Assembly (NCBI RefSeq): GCF_023715615.1
Contig: NZ_JAMBOM010000003.1
Coordinates: forward strand, 307,463-371,462
Direction of reading: 5' to 3'
DNA: 64,000 nt
Source of the DNA: Sporosarcina aquimarina
GTDB lineage: Bacteria > Bacillota > Bacilli > Bacillales_A > Planococcaceae
In this document: piece after piece, positions 54,798 through 64,000 of the stretch
Position numbering within the stretch: the stretch's first letter is position 1
Layout of the letters: each line of letters begins with the position of its first letter
Notes under the pieces: model-generated
Databases searched by the model: none
What the model saw: the letters and a program-made list of their open reading frames with translations, nothing else
Told to the model about the DNA's origin: nothing
Made by a program: the position numbers and the translations under genes

Positions 54798-55032
54798 ATG
54801 CAAATGGAAGAGATACATTTCAATACGGAATATGTAACGCTAGGACAACTCTTGAAAATGGCCAATGTGATCAGCTCAGGAGGAATGGCAAAGTGGTTTC
54901 TCAGTGAGAACGTAATTTACGTTAACGGTGAAGAAGAACAGCGAAGAGGTCGAAAACTGTATGATGGAGATCTTGTTATGGTACCAGGTGCTGGTAAGTA
55001 TAAGCTGATCGCTGACCCATATGGAACTCGGG

Positions 55033-55043
<11 letters not shown>
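54798..55043 (+). CDS. yaaA: S4 domain protein YaaA
   Basis: 81 residues, an S4 RNA-binding domain: [20 protein letters not shown], then [20 protein letters not shown]. In Bacillus it binds ribosomes/assembly intermediates. GAGGG precedes the ATG. The stop overlaps the start of recF by 11 bases. Confidence 0.93.
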
Positions 55044-58159
<3,116 letters not shown>

Positions 58160-58239
58160 TTGCCAAGCAGTGTGACTGTTATGGAGAGCTACCCTTGTTT
58201 ACTCATAAATAAGGGTCAGGTTGAAAGGAGTATGACAAC

Positions 58240-60801
58240 ATGGCAGATTTGCCAAAACGCGGTGTGCAGGAAATCAATATTAGCAAAGAGATGGAGACGT
58301 CATTCCTTGACTATGCAATGAGTGTTATCGTCTCGCGGGCACTTCCTGATGTGCGCGATGGACTAAAACCAGTTCACCGTCGTATTTTGTATGCAATGCA
58401 GGATCTCGGAAATACAGCAGATAAGGCGCATAAAAAGTCAGCTCGTATTGTAGGAGACGTTATCGGTAAGTATCACCCACACGGCGATACTGCTGTTTAC
58501 GATACGATGGTACGGATGGCACAAGACTTCAACTATCGTCACATGCTTGTCGATGGTCACGGAAACTTCGGTTCAGTGGATGGGGACTCCGCCGCAGCGA
58601 TGCGTTATACAGAGTCTCGTATGTCCAGAATCGCTATGGAACTATTACGTGATATTAATAAAGACACAATTGACTACAAGGATAACTATGATGGTCAAGA
58701 AAGAGAACCAATTGTCTTACCAAGCCGTTTTCCAAACCTTCTCGTCAACGGTACATCCGGAATCGCGGTAGGAATGGCAACGAATATTCCTCCTCATCAT
58801 TTAGGTGAAACAATTGATGGTGTTCTTGCACTTGCAGATAACCCAGCAGTTACGACGGAGGAACTGATGGAAATCATTCCGGGCCCGGACTTCCCAACGG
58901 GTGGAATTATTTTAGGTCGTAGCGGGATCCGTAGAGCTTATGAAACTGGCCGTGGCTCTTTGTTGGTACGTGGTAAAGTTGAGATTGAGCAAGCAACGAA
59001 TGGAAAAGAAACGATTATTGTTCATGAGTTGCCTTACCAGGTAAACAAAGCTCGATTGATTGAGAAAATTGCAGAACTCGTACGAGAAAAGAAAATTGAG
59101 GGAATCACACACCTTGCGGACGAATCTGACCGCACTGGTATGCGGATTGTCATCGAAGTACGTAGAGACGCAAATGCCCACGTATTGTTAAATAACTTAT
59201 ACAAACAAACGGCACTTCAATCCAGTTTTGGTATTAACATGCTTGCGCTTGTCGATGGGCAACCTAAAGTTCTCGCATTGAAAGAGATTTTGTATCATTA
59301 TTTGGAGCACCAAAAAGTTGTGATTCGTCGCAGAACACAATACGAACTAAAAAAAGCAGAAGATCGCGCACACATCCTTGAAGGATTACGAATTGCACTT
59401 GATCACATCGACGAAATTATTGCACTCATACGCGGTTCTAAAACAGCAGATGAAGCTAAAAGTGGGCTAATGGAACGTTTCAGTCTATCAGACCGTCAAG
59501 CACAAGCTATTTTGGATATGCGCTTGCAGCGTCTAACAGGATTGGAACGAGACAAAATTGAAGAAGAGTATCAGCAATTGGTACTGCTAATCAATGAATT
59601 GCGTGCCATTTTGGCAGACGAACTTAAAGTGATTGAGATTATTAAAGAAGAATTACTTGAAGTCAAGCATCGATTTGCAGACAAACGCCGTACAGAAATT
59701 ACACTGGGTGGTACGGATATGCTTGAAGATGAAGATCTGATTCCTGAAGAGAACTCTGTCTTAACGCTTACACACCATGGATATGTGAAACGTTTACCAG
59801 CAAGCACATACCGTAGCCAGCGTCGTGGCGGTCGAGGAATTCAAGGAATGGGTACAAACGATGATGACTTTGTCGAGCACTTGTTAAATACATCCACTCA
59901 TGACACGATTTTGTTCTTTACGAGCAAAGGTCGAGTATTCCGGAAAAAAGGTTACGAAGTTCCTGAATTTAGCAGAACAGCTAAAGGCTTGCCGTTAGTG
60001 AATTTGTTAGATGTTGAGAAAGATGAAAAAGTAACAACGATGATCCCAATCGAAAAGTTTGAAGAAGACCAATACTTGTTCTTCACAACACGCGATGGCC
60101 TCGTTAAACGAACGTCTGTCATGGCATTTGCTAACATCCGTTCTAACGGATTAATTGCCCTACGTCTTCGTGAAGAGGATGAACTCATTAACGTGAAGTT
60201 GACGGACGGTAGCGAGACGATTGCTATCGGTACAAAAGATGGTATGCTCATTCAATTCACTGAAGAGTCGATTCGCCCATTGAGTCGTACAGCAAGCGGT
60301 GTGATTGGAATTCGTTTACGTGATGGCGACCATGTCGTCGGTATGGATATCGTCAAAGAAGATGATGAAATTCTTGTGGTGACGGAAAATGGATTCGGAA
60401 AACGGACTCCTGTCGCTGAGTATCGCCTACAGTCACGTGGCGGGTTCGGGTTAAAGACACTAAATATTACGGAACGTAACGGTAAGATGGTTGCGATGAA
60501 AGCTGTAGATGGCACTGAAGACCTCATGCTGATCACCCTCCATGGGATTTTGATACGTATGGATATTCACGACATTTCTATAATTGGTCGAAGCACACAA
60601 GGTGTTCGGTTAATCCGCTTAGGGGATGAAGAATTCGTCGCGACTGTTGCCAAGGTCGAAAAGGAATCATTAGAAGAACTAGATGAGACTGAAGTCGAAT
60701 CTATGGAAACTGATCAATCCAGCATATCTGACTCGGAACCTCATACAGATGAGATTGAAGAACTTCCAGAAAAATCATCAGAAGCTGACGCTGAAGAGTA
60801 A
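58240..60801 (+). CDS. gyrA: DNA gyrase subunit A
   Basis: 853 residues. [15 protein letters not shown] and the catalytic Tyr123 in [11 protein letters not shown] are in the breakage-reunion domain; the C-terminal six-bladed pinwheel carries a GyrA box around [12 protein letters not shown]. The quinolone region is [10 protein letters not shown], so residue 84 (Ser83 in E. coli) is Thr. The C-terminal tail is acidic. Cotranscription with gyrB is plausible (80-base gap). Confidence 0.98.
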   Translation: MADLPKRGVQEINISKEMETSFLDYAMSVIVSRALPDVRDGLKPVHRRILYAMQDLGNTADKAHKKSARIVGDVIGKYHPHGDTAVYDTMVRMAQDFNYRHMLVDGHGNFGSVDGDSAAAMRYTESRMSRIAMELLRDINKDTIDYKDNYDGQEREPIVLPSRFPNLLVNGTSGIAVGMATNIPPHHLGETIDGVLALADNPAVTTEELMEIIPGPDFPTGGIILGRSGIRRAYETGRGSLLVRGKVEIEQATNGKETIIVHELPYQVNKARLIEKIAELVREKKIEGITHLADESDRTGMRIVIEVRRDANAHVLLNNLYKQTALQSSFGINMLALVDGQPKVLALKEILYHYLEHQKVVIRRRTQYELKKAEDRAHILEGLRIALDHIDEIIALIRGSKTADEAKSGLMERFSLSDRQAQAILDMRLQRLTGLERDKIEEEYQQLVLLINELRAILADELKVIEIIKEELLEVKHRFADKRRTEITLGGTDMLEDEDLIPEENSVLTLTHHGYVKRLPASTYRSQRRGGRGIQGMGTNDDDFVEHLLNTSTHDTILFFTSKGRVFRKKGYEVPEFSRTAKGLPLVNLLDVEKDEKVTTMIPIEKFEEDQYLFFTTRDGLVKRTSVMAFANIRSNGLIALRLREEDELINVKLTDGSETIAIGTKDGMLIQFTEESIRPLSRTASGVIGIRLRDGDHVVGMDIVKEDDEILVVTENGFGKRTPVAEYRLQSRGGFGLKTLNITERNGKMVAMKAVDGTEDLMLITLHGILIRMDIHDISIIGRSTQGVRLIRLGDEEFVATVAKVEKESLEELDETEVESMETDQSSISDSEPHTDEIEELPEKSSEADAEE

Positions 60802-60808
60802 TTCAAGT

Positions 60809-60847
60809 AATACCGGTTTGGATAAAATTCCAAACCGGTATTTTTTT
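60809..60847 (+). terminator. Terminator after gyrA
   Basis: AATACCGGTTTGG pairs with CCAAACCGGTATT, followed by TTTTT. Confidence 0.9.
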
Positions 60848-60912
60848 GATGTATAGAATAGAGTATGATGAGGAGAGAACAATCATCTGGAAAAGGAATG
60901 CGGTGAATAAAA

Positions 60913-62025
60913 ATGGAAAACTACAAAAACTTAAGTGAACTTCGACCAGGTACAGTTATTGCCGAAGACATTTACGCAAATACAGCATTTCCCATCATTC
61001 GAAAAGGAACAACACTTGAAATTGAACATCTCGAAGTGCTAGATCTCTTTTCTATTAAAAGAGTGAAAGTAGAAGAGCGTATTATTAATCGCGTTCAGAC
61101 TGATCAGCCTGAAATTGGGAAGACAGATGTTATTTCGAGCAATATAGAACAGTTGCTTCAAAACAAAATCAGTCGGACTTCAGATTTGCATACGATGTAC
61201 AAAAAAGCGGTGAATGAATATAAAAGGGAATTTACATCATGGAGATCTGGTGTGAAGCTAGACATTGCTAAAGTACGTTTACTCATTATGCCGTTGTTAG
61301 AGTCGTATATGGAACATAAGAAGATGCTTGTATTATTGAATGAGTATTCGAATAGGAAAGAATATCTCTACCATCATGCGGTCTCAGTAGGTGTTTTGAC
61401 TGCAGCACTCGCGAGTGAGCTTGACTATCCAAAAGGAACAACACTTCAATTAGGGCTTGCGGGAACGCTTGCCGACTGCGGTATGGCAAAAATCAATCCA
61501 ATCTTATTAGAAAAAGCAGCATTTTTAACAAAGGAAGAGTTTGCTGAAGTAAAAAAACACCCTGTGTTTAGTTATCAAATGATGCAGGAATCACCTTTAT
61601 TACGCCAAGAAATGAAGCTAGCGGTTTTGCAACATCATGAGAGATTGGATGGAAGTGGATACCCTCGTGGAGATCAGGGGGGAAAAATTTCACAGCTTTC
61701 TCAAATACTTGCCGTTGCCGACGTTTTCCATGCCATGACGTGCGAACGAGTGTATCGCGCAAAAGAATCTCCTTATAGAGTGGCAGAAATGATGAAAGAA
61801 GAGGACTTCGGAAAATTCGATCCAACTATTCTAGATGCATTGTATGAAATAATAGGTATGCCTTGTATGGGTGATAAAGTTCTTTTAACAAATGGTGATG
61901 TGGGAGAAGTTCTCTCATCAAATCATGACCATCCCTTGCGACCAAACGTGAGATTAAATGGCAGAGCAGAAATAGTAGATCTAAGTATGAATCGTTCAAT
62001 TGCGATTGAGAAGTTAATAAACTAA
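60913..62025 (+). CDS. Degenerate HD-GYP domain protein
   Basis: 370 residues. After an N-terminal region of about 140 residues, an HD-GYP phosphodiesterase fold follows: YHHAVSVGVLTAAL (His154/155), KKHPVFSYQMM (His216) and QHHERLDGSGYPRG (GYP at 249-251). The central motif, normally LHDIGK, reads LADCGM at 186-191, so the metal-binding His and the conserved Lys are lost. It therefore probably binds c-di-GMP or a partner rather than cleaving it. AAAGGAATG precedes the ATG. Confidence 0.85.
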   Translation: MENYKNLSELRPGTVIAEDIYANTAFPIIRKGTTLEIEHLEVLDLFSIKRVKVEERIINRVQTDQPEIGKTDVISSNIEQLLQNKISRTSDLHTMYKKAVNEYKREFTSWRSGVKLDIAKVRLLIMPLLESYMEHKKMLVLLNEYSNRKEYLYHHAVSVGVLTAALASELDYPKGTTLQLGLAGTLADCGMAKINPILLEKAAFLTKEEFAEVKKHPVFSYQMMQESPLLRQEMKLAVLQHHERLDGSGYPRGDQGGKISQLSQILAVADVFHAMTCERVYRAKESPYRVAEMMKEEDFGKFDPTILDALYEIIGMPCMGDKVLLTNGDVGEVLSSNHDHPLRPNVRLNGRAEIVDLSMNRSIAIEKLIN

Positions 62026-62057
62026 ATGAATAGTAGAAGATCATGAATCTTTATCCA

Positions 62058-62101
62058 AGCTTGCCGTTTCACAATAAACGTTGAAATGGCGGGCTTTTAT
62101 T
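62058..62101 (+). terminator. Terminator after the HD-GYP gene
   Basis: AAGC-GCCGTTTCA pairs with TGAAA-GGC-GCTT, followed by TTATTTG. Confidence 0.75.
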
Positions 62102-62115
62102 TGTTTTTTTGAGAT

Positions 62116-62124
62116 ATATTTGGA
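62116..62124. repeat. Left 9-bp target site duplication
   Basis: ATATTTGGA, identical to 63532-63540 on the other side of the IS element. Confidence 0.85.
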
Positions 62125-63531
62125 CACTAGTGTCGCTTAAATAATGTAAGAATGTTCTGTTTATATTATTTCTGGTTTAAGAGAAAAAACGAAAACACTA
62201 GAATAACGGTAGTGAACATCCATTTTTTTACTATAGTCGTTGACAAGCTTACCAGAGGCGATTTCTTACTGTTACGGAAAGCTTTTTCCTTGGATTTTTC
62301 GAATCCATATATGAGCTGGCTTCCATAAAGCTGCTTTTAAATAGCGACTGATCTGAAGATAGGTTCGTTTACTTTTGGTCGTTAGCTGTGCTAACACATT
62401 CAAGCAATAGACGATCATGGCTAGAAAGACTTGGTTATGCACGCTTTGTTGACTCTGACCGTAGAACTTTTTGATATTCAAATGCTGTTTCATCCATTTG
62501 AAAAACAGTTCAATCGCCCATCGAGATTTGTACAGCTCTGCGATTTCATCCGCAGATAAGTCAAAACGATTTGTTAGGAGATTCAGCTAATTCCCTTTGG
62601 AATCTAACACGTTGAGAAGGCGGAATGTGTTTTCAGTACGGTTTTGCGCCGTCCCAATCACTACCATGTCGTCAGAGTGTACCAGTGAATTCTCTGGCAG
62701 CTGAAAGCGTTCGATAGGTCGAACAATCGCGTTTTTTCGTAAGCGAGAGACGAAGAAATAGCCTTCATCCGTCATGCGATCGAATCGTTCGTAATCCAGG
62801 TAGCCGCGGTCAAACACATACATGCACTCTTTATCGTCGACAAGTACTTCCAGCTGACCTCGATCGTGTTCTTTGGCGTTGGTTAGAACTGCTTTGTCGG
62901 GATAGGAACAACCCTTTTCCATGAATGCTAGACGGAGATGAAGTTTGATACCGGACTTGGTGTGTCGAAATTCCGCCCATCGATGGTTATTCAAGTTCAA
63001 AGGAAGCGTGCTGGAATCGATAATTTTTAATGGTGTCGTTGTTTTTCTTCTGATTTGGAGATGAGTGGCTTCATTGATTTGAGCCACTAAGTCTAAAAAA
63101 ATCTCCTGAAAGAATTCCGTAGGAACTTGATGTAAACGTCTCCCTAATTGAGAAAAGCTAATCGATTTCAGGTTAGAAGCCTCTTGTAGTTCTTCCGAGA
63201 AGGTGCAATCACTGATAGCCCGCAAGCTTTCCGTTCCATGAAGCTGGGCGTACAGTAACAGTTTCGTAAACGAAGCCATGTATAGCTTCTTTGTATAGTA
63301 GTCTAGACGATGTGCGTTCACCTGTTCTTCAAATAATACGGTAGAAATAGGTGAAAGCCATTGTTCAAATGAAGTTTTTCGTGTAATCTTATCCATTGTA
63401 GGGTCCTTTATTTTGGATTTGGATAGGTTACCACCGCCAACCCATTATAAAGGATTTTTTTGTGCAAACTATTAATAGTAGAAATTTCAGTTTTCAGAGG
63501 TTGGACATCTTAATTTAACGCGACGCTAGTG
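62125..63531. mobile_element. IS4-family insertion sequence (1407 bp)
   Basis: The ends are CACTAG (62125-62130) and CTAGTG (63526-63531); the imperfect terminal inverted repeats extend about 20 bases (left: CACTAGTGTCGCTTAAATAA; right, read inward: CACTAGCGTCGCGTTAAATT). A perfect 9-bp duplication, ATATTTGGA, flanks it, which shows it transposed as a unit. It carries one transposase gene, broken by a stop codon. It lies between the HD-GYP gene and the rrn promoters. Confidence 0.88.
62272..63396 (-). pseudogene. IS4-family DDE transposase interrupted by an amber codon
   Basis: The frame from the ATG at 63396 (AAAGGA upstream) has DDE residues IIDSSTLPL (first Asp) and YVFDRGYLD (second Asp), then an in-frame TAG at 62587-62589. 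The same frame continues with ELYKSRWAIELFFKWMKQ, which holds the Y-(2)-R-(3)-E-(6)-K signature and the catalytic Glu, to TAA at 62272. The 269-residue front part lacks Glu and should be inactive unless the stop is read through. Without the stop the protein would be 374 residues, normal for the family. Confidence 0.85.
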
Positions 63532-63540
63532 ATATTTGGA
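63532..63540. repeat. Right 9-bp target site duplication
   Basis: ATATTTGGA, identical to 62116-62124. Confidence 0.85.
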
Positions 63541-63557
63541 GGGATTTTAAAAAGGGG

Positions 63558-63586
63558 TTGCACTATTAAACTAGGCATGATATTAT
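63558..63586 (+). promoter_or_regulatory. rrn promoter P1
   Basis: TTGCAC (63558-63563), 17-bp spacer, TATTAT (63581-63586). It begins about 27 bases after the IS end. Confidence 0.65.
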
Positions 63587-63656
63587 AGAACACGTTGCTC
63601 TTACAAGAAGTATTTCAGTGAGTTGCAACGGTTAAAAAAGAAGTTAAATAAAGTTG

Positions 63657-63685
63657 TTGACACGATGCTTACACCATGTTATGAT
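63657..63685 (+). promoter_or_regulatory. rrn promoter P2
   Basis: TTGACA (63657-63662), 17-bp spacer, TATGAT (63680-63685). Strong consensus, about 190 bases before the 16S gene. Confidence 0.8.
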
Positions 63686-63873
63686 GTAAGAGTTGCTGAA
63701 ACAACAACGAATAACTAAATTCAACACTATGAACCTTGAAAACTGAACAGCAAAATGTCAACGAATTATCGTTTGAGAAGCCGGTTTTGCCGGTGAAACA
63801 AACACAAACAGATCTTAGTTGATCTGATAGACATCTTAAATGATGCCAGTACGAATTGAGCAATCAATTCTCT

Positions 63874-64000
63874 TTTATGGAGAGTTTGATCCTGGCTCAG
63901 GACGAACGCTGGCGGCATGCCTAATACATGCAAGTCGAGCGAATCAATAGGAGCTTGCTCCTTGAGATTAGCGGCGGACGGGTGAGTAACACGTGGGCAA
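63874..64000 (+). rRNA. rrs: 16S ribosomal RNA, 5' end (partial)
   Basis: Contains GAGAGTTTGATCCTGGCTCA, then ACGAACGCTGGCGGC and GGCGGACGGGTGAGTAACAC, all universal 16S landmarks. The V1 loop (AGGAGCTTGCTCCT) resembles Planococcaceae. The mature 5' end is placed by analogy with Bacillus. The gene runs off the window. Confidence 0.97.

Overview
The window is a chromosomal segment spanning the replication origin of a low-GC Gram-positive bacterium. The gene order (rpmH, rnpA, yidC, jag, mnmE, mnmG, rsmG, noc, parA, parB on one side; dnaA, dnaN, yaaA, recF, gyrB, gyrA, rrn on the other) is the classic Bacillales oriC layout. The 16S 5' end, together with YyaC and SpoIIIJ/Jag-type proteins, fits a probably spore-forming Planococcaceae member (Sporosarcina/Paenisporosarcina-like). 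The species is an inference.

Layout: 1-15.5 kb is accessory. It holds an Ohr fragment, an unknown protein, an alpha/beta hydrolase with a NUDIX enzyme, a chemoreceptor, a TatD hydrolase, a TetR/SDR pair, an AraC regulator, a YhgE-like membrane protein with its PadR regulator, a methionine-type ABC importer, a DUF1456 protein and an MFS carrier. 15.5-22.04 kb is an AT-rich array of four small modules. Each module holds one or two genes and is bounded by copies of the 3' end of rlmH, all in one orientation. It looks like an SCC-type attachment-site array without any recombinase gene in view, and it is the most unusual region.

22.0-51.5 kb is the conserved left replichore arm, transcribed away from oriC: rlmH, yyzF, an HtrA protease, walJ-I-H-K-R, purA, dnaB helicase, rplI, gdpP, yybS, rpsR-ssb-rpsF, ychF, DUF951, DUF554, parB-parA, noc, rsmG, mnmG, mnmE, jag, yidC, rnpA and rpmH. 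Inside it are a 42-bp minisatellite, a perfect and a near-perfect parS site, a near-consensus Noc site, and DnaA-box clusters at rlmH and mnmE, where Bacillus subtilis also has such clusters.

51.5-53.57 kb is the bipartite origin flanking dnaA, with DnaA boxes and a DnaA-trio tract before dnaN. To the right are dnaN, yaaA, recF, gyrB, gyrA and a degenerate HD-GYP protein. An IS4-family element with a 9-bp target duplication and an amber-interrupted transposase follows. The window ends in the start of a 16S rRNA gene behind two tandem promoters.
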